Positions 44,370-53,906 of a stretch of DNA of 64,000 nucleotides are shown in pieces; within the stretch, counting starts at the first letter, position 1; the number at the start of each line of letters is the position of its first letter. The DNA is from Haemaphysalis longicornis (lineage: Eukaryota; Arthropoda; Arachnida; Ixodida; Ixodidae), in contig CM023449.1 of the NCBI GenBank assembly GCA_013339765.2, forward strand, positions 222,155,992-222,219,991. The letters run 5' to 3'. The notes beneath the pieces were generated by a model that saw only the letters and a list, made by a program, of their open reading frames with translations, was not told the DNA's origin and did not search any database. The translations under genes were made by a program, and so were the position numbers.

Positions 44370-44500
44370 CCACAATGTTGGAGTAAAGGTAATTGTGGCA
44401 GCGGAGAAGAAGCGAATCGGCGGCAATCGTGGGCTTAAACCGTCGTGATGGTCGTGACAATCACGTACAGCTTCGCTGCCTTCATGTCTTGCGCGTCAGT
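44370..44500 (-). repeat. Inverted copy of the 6417-6690 repeat unit
   Basis: On the minus strand it reads 'acgcgcaagacatgaaggcagcgaagctg', 'gaccatcacgacggtttaag' and 'ttgccgccgattcgcttctt', matching the units at 6417-6690. Here it is a single unit. Confidence 0.75.
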
Positions 44501-44833
44501 GGGAGCTTCCATGATGGTGTTTTGTAATTTCATGATTGAGAACGAGTGGCCTAATTAGGGTAGAATAATTCCATAATTTCTCCCGTGTTTATTCAATGAC
44601 AACCGTACTTCCCTCTACCCGTCATAGGTTGTCGCACGTTCGGTACAGCCGATTCGTGGCAGTGCACGGTATGTCTCTCTACGAACTTATCCCGTACTTT
44701 CAAACGAATTTGTTTCTGTGCGGTCACTCTTCCGTCAGAAGTATAGATACCGAAAACATATCGCCAGACTACGGGGCGGTGTGTTTTGGTAGCTAGAGTA
44801 TTCCATTCAATGTCTCTCTCGTGCGCCGTGCAG

Positions 44834-45023
44834 CACGACGAGCCTGACTTGAGCCCATGCGTGCCAGGCAAAGAGAAGGGCGCCCATTACATCAAGTTGC
44901 CGCGGGCCTCCAAGGGTTACCAGCCCTAGAACGACTACTTCTCAAACTGTAGCACCGCCAACATCACCAACGTCAACAGAATGACGCTGGACGGCAAGAC
45001 CAAGTGCGAGAACTGCTTGGAAG
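44834..45023 (+). pseudogene. ADAM10-like exon B: third zinc ligand to pre-disintegrin region, in-frame TAG
   Basis: The acceptor gccgtgcag is followed by CAC GAC, giving the final His-Asp of the zinc motif. The exon then reads EPDLSPCVPGKEKGAHYIKL, a segment with NDYFSNCS, and ends KTKCENCLE at a donor gtgatc (45024). The cysteine positions match ADAM10. The Met-turn methionine (IMYA in the human protein) is lysine here, and codon 32 of the exon is TAG (44927-44929), one base from a lysine, glutamine or glutamate codon. Splice phases to both neighbours agree. The stop would remove all later domains, so loss of function is likely unless it is a sequencing error. Confidence 0.75.
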
Positions 45024-45390
45024 GTGATCGCGATGCCCTCGAACTGAAAAATGCACTGCGCGAGTAAGCGTGCTCAAAATAAACAAGACGATATCATTTG
45101 TTCCGCACGCTCGAGAGTCAGAATTTTAAGACATGTCTGCTGTTGAACCCACGCGCACTGAAACTCAACGTATACCTAGAAAAATTATGCTTGTTTGCAA
45201 TACGAATTCGCCATGTTCTCTTAACCTGTACAGGCCATACCAGTGAACATGTGTGGTGTTTTAAGGAATAGCTGACTAGCCCATGAGAACATTCTTGGTT
45301 AGGACATACCTGCTCCTGCACATTTCTCTTCACGCAGAATTCCCCAGACCTGCACCCATGTATGCTTGGCTACACTGGCTACATTGGTGA

Positions 45391-45419
45391 TGACGTCACT
45401 AGAATTAGATGTGACGTCA
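45391..45419. promoter_or_regulatory. Pair of CRE palindromes (TGACGTCA), 21 bp apart
   Basis: TGACGTCA occurs at 45391-45398 and 45412-45419, with a near match (TGACGTCT) at about 45467. The full palindrome is the CREB/ATF consensus. The repeats start 21 bases apart, two helical turns, on the same face. No promoter element was found beside them, so a regulatory role is only possible. Confidence 0.25.
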
Positions 45420-45675
45420 TGAGGTGAAGTTACATTCCAGTTACGGATAATGTTCCATTTCCGCATGACGTCTTGCCCGAATTATGGATTCGCGTCTGCC
45501 ATTAATGATTAGCATCATGTATGATTGCCACAATGCACACCCTTCGAAAGGAATTGCAACGTCGTCACGGCAGCGTTAGGTGGCCCCTCCTTAGGAGCTG
45601 CTTTAGAAGTCACACGACCAAGACGGCCATGCGCAGACACCACCACGAATGCGCAGACAGAACTATCATCATGGG

Positions 45676-46862
45676 TGTCACGTGAACGGATGGTGGGGTG
45701 GTCTTTACCAGCTCGGAGCAATGGACCCAGGGAAGCCGTTGACGTGTTTGACATAACACACATTTAATGCACACTCGAAAACCCTAACACAAAAGAACTC
45801 AATAATTAAACTACACTCAAACGATAAACACTCACACCTCTAACAATCCCAACCAACAATTCAACTCTCAACCCAAAAGGCTCTACAATAAAGTTCTACA
45901 CAACTCGTCCGAATCAACTCATTCTATCACCTTCTAGGTGATCTCACTAAACCACAACTTCCTTGTTGTGTCGTATGCTTGCGTCCCTATTGGACTGGCC
46001 TACCCCGGGGTGGTCGTCAGCGCTGACGTGTCGCACCCTTGCGTGGCCGCGACTCTGTGGTAGCCGTCGTCGTCTCGCTTCGTCGGTGCCGGCGTTCGAT
46101 GCGCGTGGTCACTCGTTGGACGGCGTGGGCTCCGCGCGTCCTGACGTTTCCTGTGCGGCTACTTCCTGGTAGCCGCTTCCACTGGATGTCCTTGATGCCG
46201 GCGTTCGACGCGCGCGGTCATCCCTTGGGCGGCGTGCTTCCTCGGTGGCTACCCCCTGGTAGCCGCTGCCGCTGGAGGCTCCAGGTAGGCTCGGCCCGAA
46301 CGTAGCCTTTCGGGGCCGTCGAGACGAACGTCGACGGAGCGTGGACGCTGGCCGCTGGTGCCCGACCGATCCCGCTGGGGCCACGAAGATCCAGGTTCGT
46401 GGTGCACCTAGGATGACGGTGCCGATGCGAAGTCGGCCCGCTCCCGCCCATGCTCGGATGGCGTGGTCAATGGCCTGGCCGCGTCCCCCTGGCTCGTTCC
46501 TTGAAGCTCACGTGCTCCGGCCGTCTCCTGGTTGTCTTCCTCCCTTTGTCTTGCCTCCCCCTTATCTTTGTGCGCCCCTCTTTTATACCCTCTGGGCTCT
46601 CTCGTGGCGCACTCCCATTGGCTTCTTGCTTCTTCCCTATCCTTATATGGTCATCTCGCCACTTGTCCCATGCGTGGCCTTCCCTGATTGGCCGACCCGT
46701 GCGCTGCCACCTTTGCCCATGATTCCTCGGTGCGTCGACGCTGGCGCTTGCTGATTGGCGCACTCCTGGCGCGCACTTCAAATTTGTCGTTCATTTGTTC
46801 TTTTCTTCTATTTTCGGGGTTTTCATGCATCCCCTCTCGGGGGGGGGGGGGGTGCCCTGACA
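45676..46862 (-). repeat. LTR-like block with internal TATA and poly(A) signals
   Basis: The block starts TGTCA (45676) and ends TGACA (46862). On the minus strand it has TATAAAA (46587-46581) and, about 810 bases later, ATTAAA (45768-45763), the order expected for a solo LTR. The centre holds two ~105-bp units (about 46091 and 46197) sharing TGCCGGCGTTCGA and 'cctggtagccgct'. The flanks do not show a matching target duplication, so boundaries are unproven. It could instead be an unknown GC-rich repeat with a promoter. Confidence 0.35.
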
Positions 46863-47220
46863 CATGACAATGGGAACTATGATACGCTGTGCTCTGCGTT
46901 ATTAAAATCATATTTCTTCATAATATCGCAAATTTAAAACTGCGCCAGGCATGCGTTGTGGGTAAAGCCACCCGTAAAAAACATGCTGTCGCCCCGCTGC
47001 TTCTCTCACGCAGTTGTGAATCTGTACTGTTTTGCTGCGTACAGCCCAACGGTCGGGAAGGAAATGAAGCCCTATACTTGAGTCCTCTTACACCTTTTCT
47101 GTACTACACTGGTAAACACCTTACGCAGTCACACAGAAGGCGCAAAGAAAAAGCGCTGTAGCCCCTTCGTAGTCGTATACCGGAAAGGCATTTTGCTTCG
47201 TGTTTGTTTGGAGCCGCGTC
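46863..47220. other. Nothing recognised
   Basis: No exon or repeat seen. Confidence 0.35.
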
Positions 47221-47256
47221 ATGCCACTTTGCTTCGCTTACGGATTCTCCAACAGA
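47221..47256 (+). other. Possible THAP-like first exon, 12 codons
   Basis: ATG at 47221 reads MPLCFAYGFSNR and runs directly into a donor gtaagc (47257). THAP DNA-binding domains begin MP..C.A.GC.NR, so the resemblance is clear, but the second zinc cysteine is phenylalanine here. No second exon with the rest of the domain was found. It may be a decayed fragment or coincidence. Confidence 0.2.
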
Positions 47257-47429
47257 GTAAGCCTGACAGCCTCACGGCACCAAAACCGAGTACCGAGACC
47301 GGTAGTTGTAGTATTTCCCTCGTGCAGCCGTCGTAAACCGAACTCTTGCTGTCGAGACTCAAACGTCGTCAAGGCGGTCTGGCTGCCTAATCTCTCGTTC
47401 AGCCACACTGACTCGCTCCCCGCCCAGGG

Positions 47430-47592
47430 CCCTTGGAGCGAAGGTAAAGTTCGGTTGCGCTCCCTGCCCCATCGTACGGCCGTTGGCACGCAACACCCCA
47501 AAACACTCTGGAGCTATTGGAGGCAGCTCTGAGCAGCTCCGACCCTGGGGTTCAGAGGGATTTGGTCCTTCGAGCGTGGAGGGGAGCGGAAG
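47430..47592 (+). pseudogene. C-terminal end of an I-type LINE ORF2
   Basis: A plus frame reads NTLELLEAALSSSDPGVQRD and LVLRAWRGAEVTGP, ending in TGA. This is the helical tail after the last zinc knuckle in RNase H-bearing LINEs of the kind seen at 59-64 kb. Only the last ~50 residues remain before the RTE copy starts. Confidence 0.4.
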
Positions 47593-47637
47593 TGACCGGG
47601 CCCTGAGCGGAAGGACTCGCCCCGTAGCAGAATCTCA

Positions 47638-47975
47638 ATCATCATCATCATCATCATCATCGACATTATCCTATCTACGCCCACTTCATGGCAAAGGCCT
47701 CTCCCATGGACCTCCATTTATCCCGGTCCTGTGCTAACTGCGTCCAATTTATCCCCACAAACTTCTTGATCTCATCTGCCCATCTCGCTTTCTACACTCC
47801 CTGTTACGCTTGCCTTCTCTAGTAATCCACTCTGTTACCCTTAATGACCAACGGTTATCTTGCCTTCGCGTTACATGCCCTGCAAGCACCATTTCTTCTT
47901 AATTTCTACTAATTTGTCCTTAACACGCGTTTGCTCCTTGACCCACTCCCCTCTCTTTTTGTCCCTCAATCTCAG
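47638..47975 (-). mobile_element. 5'-truncated RTE LINE copy
   Basis: The (ATC)n tail at 47638-47661 and the following 'tctacgcccacttcatggcaaaggcctctcccatgg' and 'gtgctaactgcgtcc' match the 3' end of the insertion at 27.7 kb with moderate divergence. Only about 340 bases of the element remain, so it was truncated on insertion. Confidence 0.8.
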
Positions 47976-48400
47976 TCACTCTTTCCCAAATAGATATTAT
48001 TCTCTCTCTCTCTCCAGCCTCGCAGCAAGAGCACGTTCTTACGGATGCATAAAATGCCGAAGGGTGAAAACAGGCATCGCCGGCGTGTACGCTTTTTAGC
48101 ACTGCGATGTGTGACGTCGCAAATCGTGGATGGTGCAACAGGATTGATGGAGCTTGTCTTCGCAGTTTCCAGAGACAAACATGAAGGCAGTGTATACATG
48201 CCAATGTGGAATATAGGTGCGAACTCCAGTTGTGACTATGGGTTTAAAAAACTCACAAACTGTAGTCCTTAAACATGAGTAAGCAGGATATTTTACTGCA
48301 AGTGCTGGTAAGATATGTTTCAGTTAAGACTTTAGTTCAATGCGAGTGAATAGTGTGGTGAGGCAATTGCAAAACTACCAGTGGAGTAACCAAATTCTTT
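47976..48400. other. No gene recognised
   Basis: No exon or element recognised; a short CT-rich run near 48000-48016. Confidence 0.35.
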
Positions 48401-48402
48401 TT

Positions 48403-48454
48403 ATGTATAGGGTGAGGCGTCGGCAAGCCGTTGCCGACGCCTCACCCTATACAT
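48403..48454. repeat. Perfect 24-bp-arm palindrome at the LINE 5' junction
   Basis: The left arm 48403-48426 and right arm 48431-48454 are exact reverse complements with a 4-base loop GCCG. The left arm begins inside the target duplication (ATGTATAGGG), so its complement (CCCTATACAT) has been copied into the insert. Confidence 0.97.
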
Positions 48455-48465
48455 TTTTCTTGCTC

Positions 48466-48794
48466 CTCTGCAGTCCCTGCCAAGAACAGGAGAAATTTTC
48501 GCTAATAAAGTCTACGCTGACTCGGCCTACACTCCGGACGTCATCTCCAAATGGACAACCCATAGGCACCTTGCTAGTCCTCGGTGCCCCTACTGTGGCA
48601 GCAACAATACACCGAACCTTTTCCACCTCATCTGGGCTTGTTCAGCTTACTCGACTGACCGCGACCAGTTCCTTACGACGCACGTACGCCCGACGACTTC
48701 TGAAGAACATGTCCAACACCTCAGAAACAACCCCCAAATTTTACAGAAGATTACAGAATTCGGTCTCAAAACAGGTCTCTATAAAGTAGTATGA
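48466..48794 (+). pseudogene. LINE ORF2 C-terminus with zinc knuckle
   Basis: The plus frame continues from the palindrome as APLQSLPRTGEIFANKVYAD, then RCPYCGSNNTPNLFHLIWAC, and ends LKTGLYKVV with TGA at 48792-48794. The CX2CX8HX4C pattern (CPYC...H...C) is the C-terminal knuckle that follows RNase H in I-type LINEs. It has no in-frame stop over its ~109 codons, so the insertion is fairly recent. Catalytic domains are absent because of 5' truncation. Confidence 0.75.
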
Positions 48795-49068
48795 TGGCGG
48801 ATCGTTCACCCTCTCTCTAGATGTACCCCCAAACACACCCCTTGTGGCTCCTGAACGGCTCCTTTTGGATACCCCAATCATGGTCGTAGTAGAGTGCCCT
48901 CGTCACAACTTCACCTGTGCATATCGTGCTAAGTGAACGCTCACAGTGCAGTGCAGACTTTATAGGAACAATCTTCCCCTCCCCTTTTCCCCGTGCCCCA
49001 CACCAGGGCCTATTGGCCTCCTCCTGTAATAAAGTCATCCATTCCATTCCATTATGTATAGGGCTAAG

Positions 49069-50920
49069 CAGTGTTGTACGGAACGGCGTTCCCGGAACTA
49101 GTTCCTTTTTGGAGGAACTAACTAACGCCACCGTTCCATTAAGGGTCGGTGGAGCAGTAACGGTAATTCGTTAGGTTTATGAAGGAACGGAAGAAACATG
49201 ACATTGTTGGGATTTGGCTGTTTTTGGTGCCAAGGCTCGAGTACAAAAATGCACAAATCGCTACTGTGTTTCTCTTCCTATAAGCTGGCCAATTCGCCCT
49301 CCCTTCAGCAAAACGTGCTTCCTGTAAGGTCAAAGGAAGAAGAATAACCACGCAGTGGGCCGCAGCTTGTAGTTGCTTTCATGCCGGTTGAACTTGCGCG
49401 GCGTTTGGCGGGTGACTAACGCAGCCGCGAGAATGCTTTTCACCTATCCCCGTTTGTCTGGGGAGGCCAGGATGCTTGTCTGGCCGATAGAATTGTTCCC
49501 TGCAGGGGAAAGGTTACCTAAGTCCGAGCGGCGCTGCAGGTACCTTGTGAAACCACCGTATTAGTGCGCGCGAGACGTGGGTGCGTTGTTGTCGGAAGAG
49601 TTGCGCTCACTGTGAGGTCATTCGAAGGGTCACCGGCTATCAATAGAGCTGGGTGAGCCGCAGTGTCTTGGGATGTTGTACTTCTCGAAGTTGCAGATTA
49701 CGCGCGAAAATCTTCACAGCGCGGTATATCCCCGTCCTACGGAAATCGATCAACGGGAGTGCCAGGTCGTTTTCTATTGCACGCGACGTGTTGACAAAGT
49801 ACAGGAATTTCGTCATTGTTGGGCATAATTTCGTCGTCAAGCACCGTATGGACAATACCTGTGAGAGGCCGCACAAAGGTGAGCAGACAGCGTTCAGAGT
49901 TGCTTATTGAAGAGCGTTTGTGAAAATCCTCACAAGTTTTTGTAGATTTTTGTTTTTTTCCTTTTCGCGGATGCGCAATTATATGCCCGCCCGTATTATA
50001 TGTGTGTTTCTTCGTGGAATAATAGTTGCAAGTCTGGAACCGTCCTTGTGTACTTCTTTCTGTGTGGTGTATTTCTAAGCGCACCTTACACCTTTTGATA
50101 ATGTGCACCTGCTCGCGCCACAACAAGTCCGTCTAAAGTACTCACTTGCCTCAGATTCTATCAATAGAGATACACTTTTTCTGTGAAAGGTAATTCGGTT
50201 TGTTTTAAAACAGTAAAAGTTCGAAGATATTCTAGACGCAGTTACATTGTTATCCTGGAATTCTGAGAGTTTTTTTATCGTCACTGCTATCATCATCGAA
50301 CAGCATTTTTTCACCATGTAGAGCCGCCTGACCAAAGCGAATGTCATTTATAGGTAATGTCGTTCGCATTGAATGACATTAAAGATCTGTGTATTGTTCC
50401 TTTCGACGCGGTTTCTTATCCAAGAAACTTAGTTATGTTCATTCGTGTAACTCTCTATTTGCACATTTGAAGCGCAGTGACCTTACTGCACATTTGGAAG
50501 ACCGAAATCGAAAGTTCCGTATGTGTTGCACCTATAGTAGACGAGTACCAAAGTCGCAGTTATACATGCCTTGAGTTTGTCCGGTGCACCCTGAGAAAAA
50601 TTTGTCTAAGAGCATTTCTTTGGATTCTGTTTGTTTCCAGATAATCTGTTGCCGGCGGTGTTCATATTCATATAATATACGTAGTTAGATGTGAGTCATA
50701 AATATCTCACTGTATTTCGCCTCAGGATTATCCTACACCATATATTATTTTAAAAAATTAAATGTAACGTTAACGTAACGACACGTTCCAATGTTTGAAG
50801 TGGAACTGGAACGCGTTCCTTACGCAATAAAGGAACTTGTAACTGGAACTCGTTTCAAAATTGGGAAGGAACGAGGAACGAGCTTTCGTTCTTCTTTTTA
50901 AAGGAACGTGTACAACACTG
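49069..50920. mobile_element. hAT-like non-autonomous element with 8-bp duplication
   Basis: The ends CAGTGTTGTAC and GTACAACACTG are perfect inverted repeats, and GGGCTAAG flanks both sides (49061-49068 and 50921-50928). An 8-bp duplication and CAGTG-type ends are hallmarks of the hAT superfamily. Both subterminal regions are crowded with GTTCC/GGAAC motifs (for example 49084-49140 and 50788-50908), likely transposase-binding repeats. The 1,852-bp interior has no transposase frame that I recognise. Confidence 0.9.
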
Positions 50921-51311
50921 GGGCTAAGCAGTGCTACCGCAGAGGATGCAAAGCGTAGCAAAAGCAGTGGTCGCCGCAAAAAGGCCGACGGTATATGGAT
51001 GTTACGACTTCGAGCTGTAGCTGTAGGGGAATGGCTGAGGCTGAGAATTCGCCCGGCAGTGGCCTTAAATATGGAAACACACACGGCGTGTGTAACGTCC
51101 TGTTATTTATGGTGTGTTACATGCTTTTCGCTAAGCAGAGGAATATTAAGAGAGAAATAATTAAGTGGACGGCAAAAAAAATTATTCGAACACCTGTGAA
51201 GAATGCGTATTTTTTGTGGTTGCCTACTGCCTCCTTGTTAGTACTGGCGCCGTTGTTGAGATCAATTAAATTCTACAACTAAATTCTATTTGGAGAGGGA
51301 GGAGTGCTCTC

Positions 51312-51909
51312 CTAAAGGAGCTGTGACACGAAATTTGAAAGCTGAGATTACCTTGAAATAAGCTTCATTTTTTTTTCAGGAAATATGTCCCAGCAAGTTT
51401 CAACTGTACCAGTTCAGTAGAACATATTTTAAATCCATTTTAATCGTTGCCCGCAAGAGAAAGCCCAGAGCGGGCCATCATGACATCTGCTTCTTGCCCA
51501 TAACTGCCGACGTCAGGGCTCCCGTGACGTAGCTGACGCGGTGGCTGCGGTTGGCGCGCGCTGCTACGCCGTGCATATCACGGAATGGTTTTGGGACTAA
51601 CGTCATGCTTCCATGGCGCGTGGGGATGGTGAAGACCTCGGCCAGTATGGGCACACGTGCAGCCCACGCGTCCAGATCGGCAGCGGTTCGACAAGAAATG
51701 TGACGTCAGGGGTGCCCTCCTGTGCTGGAGGTCGCTCGGCGTTCGTAAATGATTTACGAAATTCAAGGCGTTCGTAAACGACGTCGTAAAGGATTGTTTA
51801 CGGTGCGATCGCCCGCGTAATATGCTATTTTATGATAAGTGGGTTTGTAGGCACCCATAGGAGCGGAAAAAAACGTAACACGAGAATTGCGCGTCAGTAC
51901 TCTTTTAAA
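51312..51909. mobile_element. Inverted-repeat element of the 'aaaggagtactgacac' family
   Basis: The left end CTAAAGGAGCTGTGACACG and the right end, whose complement is TTTAAAAGAGTACTGACGCG, form an imperfect inverted repeat around 598 bp. A fragment of the family lies at 39541-39585. Several GACGTCA-like sites occur inside. No transposase frame is seen. Confidence 0.6.
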
Positions 51910-52150
51910 AATAAAAGACTTTGAAGAAGTGCCGGAAGTTTTAACTTTCCTGCCTTAAATCCGCGTGAGTGTTGTGGCACCAGGACAGACGATGCAGCGC
52001 AATGTGCCCTCCTGAGAGCAACATACTTTTTCAGTGCAGGCGTCGACCGTTTATTCGGGCATGAAAATTGGGACACGCTTGTTTATTCGGACACCCTCGC
52101 AGCATGGTCACTTCTCCCATTGAAGTACATGTGCATGCACGACAGACAGT

Positions 52151-52807
52151 TTGAACGCCGCACTGCGCGCCGTTGGATTTTTCGGACTACAGTTTCGGTC
52201 CTCTTATAATTTTTGCTGCCGAATACCACCAGTGGACCAAGGTGCTATCAAGAACTTGAAGCCGCACTACCAATCGCACCTTCCTAAACGTGCGCTGTTG
52301 TGTGTGGACAGGGACAGTATCTGTGTTGTGCATATGCTCTCGGCTCTCTGTATACTGTCTGATGCTTGGAGGGCAAGGACACAGGACACGATCCGCAACT
52401 GCTTTCGGTGTGCGGGATTTGTGGCTGGCAGTGAGGATGAGGACAGTGACACAGTCCAGAACCCCACAGCTGAGATGCCGCCTGCCGCAGAATCCGACAT
52501 TTTCGATGACCTCCGTGCTAGCGGCTACGTTTGAAGATATCACCAATATCGATGACAGACCAACGTCGGTCGGCGATAGATGGCAGACCAACATCAGACC
52601 AACTCGGCAGAACAACATCGGTCTGCCGAGTTGGATGATCCAGAAATCGCACGCCAGGTTCTCGAACTGGTGCCGGATGACAGCGACTACGATGATTACG
52701 AGCCACAAACGCAAAAGGCATCAAATACTCATCCAGAGCAAGCTCTTGAGTGCTGTTTTGTGCCTGTAGTGACGCGAAACCGCTGGCAGAAATACCGGCG
52801 GACTTAG
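52151..52807 (+). pseudogene. Tigger/pogo transposase C-terminal half
   Basis: The plus frame reads IPPVDQGAIKNLKPHYQSHL, then SALCILSDAWRARTQDTIRN and CFRCAGF. This is the end of the DDE domain in CENP-B-type Tigger transposases (PLDQG.I..FK..YR, then a helical AW......T..NCF..AGF block). The frame ends at 52532-52534; an acidic continuation (ELDDPEIARQVLELVPDDSD) is in another frame to 52807. The catalytic aspartates upstream are missing. A 13-bp-arm palindrome (52599-52611 / 52622-52634) lies at the break. The fragment complements what the 25.7-kb copy has lost, but no evidence links the two. Confidence 0.7.
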
Positions 52808-52884
52808 ACACACGTAGACGTTCGTGTGTACACACTCCAATGCATACGTTTTTCCGGCCGTTGGGCCAATGGTGTTTTCTTTAC

Positions 52885-53470
52885 TGAATCCTTTTTTAGA
52901 TGCAAAGCATCTCTTAGTCGACCCTCCGTCGTCCGGCGTCCGCACCTCTCCTCCTCGTCCCCTCTCCACGCCAGCTGTAATAACGGCGCTCTCCTCGTCT
53001 CGTGCCGGCTCAGGAAGACACCGGCAATACTGTCGCTCCAGGAGCCCTAACCAGCTGTGATAACGCCGCTCTCCTCCTCGCCGCTCCTCCTCGCAGCTCG
53101 GCTCGTCTTGTGCCTCCGAAGACAAGGCTGCACAGAGGAGAGCTGGCGACGCCGAACGTAAACGGCAGCGTCGAGCAGCGGATTCCTCCCTTCGAGAACG
53201 AGAAGCCGCTTTGAAACGCCAGCGGTGAGCAGCTGATCCAGATGGCGTTCGGCAACGTGACAACGCTTCGAAACGCCAGCGTCGAACAGCGGATTCCTCG
53301 CTTCGAGAACGAGATGTCGCAAAACGTTCCCCACTACTCGATAAATGAAGAAGACATTTAATACGCTACTACACGTGTATTTACTCTAACAACCAATTGA
53401 CACGCTACTACTCCACGGCTTTGCATCCCCTCATGGTTCCCACGCGGGAAGATGGTGTATTTTTTTGCGG
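52885..53470 (+). mobile_element. Inverted-repeat element carrying the Arg-rich repeat (copy B)
   Basis: The left end TTTTTTAGATGCAAAGCATC is echoed inverted near the right by CTTTGCATCCCC (about 53421), followed by 'gcgggaagatgg'. The complement of 58255-58326 matches the left end in order (GATGCAAAGCATCTC and later GTCCGCCGTCC). Interior units of 'ccagctgtaataacggcgctctcctc' repeat at about 52974 and 53051. The Arg-rich 54-bp repeat lies at 53109-53325. Confidence 0.6.
53109..53325 (+). pseudogene. 54-bp tandem repeat encoding Arg-rich 18-residue units (copy B)
   Basis: The plus frame reads RKRQRRAADSSLREREAAL, then KRQR followed by TGA (53226-53228), then AADPDGVRQRDNAS, then KRQRRTADSSLRERDVAKR. 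Units are 18 residues (54 bases) each. The TGA replaces an arginine codon (CGA to TGA), a CpG-type change. There is no clear ATG. The same motif order as copy A on the other strand shows that the peptide register is shared, which argues that it was once translated. Confidence 0.6.
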
Positions 53471-53906
53471 ACTCCCGATCTTTTGGACATATCGGTGGTT
53501 TCCGTCGAGACCGAAAAAACGGTCGGGGACTGTATTTTCTACAACCGGATCCTAAAGTATACTCTTTGTTGCAACCTAAAAAAAGCCGGCCACTAGCAGC
53601 GGAATTTTCTGTGGAAACGTACTCTGCGGTGAAGAATGTATGGAGTTTAAGGGAAGCAGGCTAAGGAAAATACTCATTTCGGGAGCATTTCGCAGTTTTC
53701 TGAGTCATATACTTTGGCTCAGAACTTTTGGAATTGCACTGTGTAACTCTTGGGCGGGTTTCGTCCGCTTTTATGTCAAAGCTTTTCAGGTGCTCAAAAA
53801 AATCTTGCACCGCAGCTTACAGAAGACCATGGCACAGGTTTAGGCAGCTCGTCATTGGCCGAGAGTGCTGCTTACCCGTCAAAAAACTCGTCACGGGCTC
53901 TTGCAG
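53471..53906. other. Intron sequence, nothing recognised
   Basis: No further ADAM exon or repeat boundary was identified before the acceptor at 53906. Confidence 0.35.

Larger units (their letters stand above)
48401..49063 (+). mobile_element. 5'-truncated LINE insertion with 12-bp target duplication
   Basis: TTATGTATAGGG flanks the insert at 48401-48412 and 49052-49063. Inside is the 3' end of a LINE ORF2, a 3' UTR and an AATAAA (49029-49034) followed by an ATTCC-type tail. It is inserted beside the hAT-like element, since the right duplication shares GGG with that element's own duplication. The 5' junction is a perfect palindrome (see separate entry). Confidence 0.85.

Noticed and set aside
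46467..46781. 104-codon basic minus frame downstream of the TATA-like site
   Set aside because: It straddles the candidate promoter rather than following it, and its Arg/Lys richness follows base composition.
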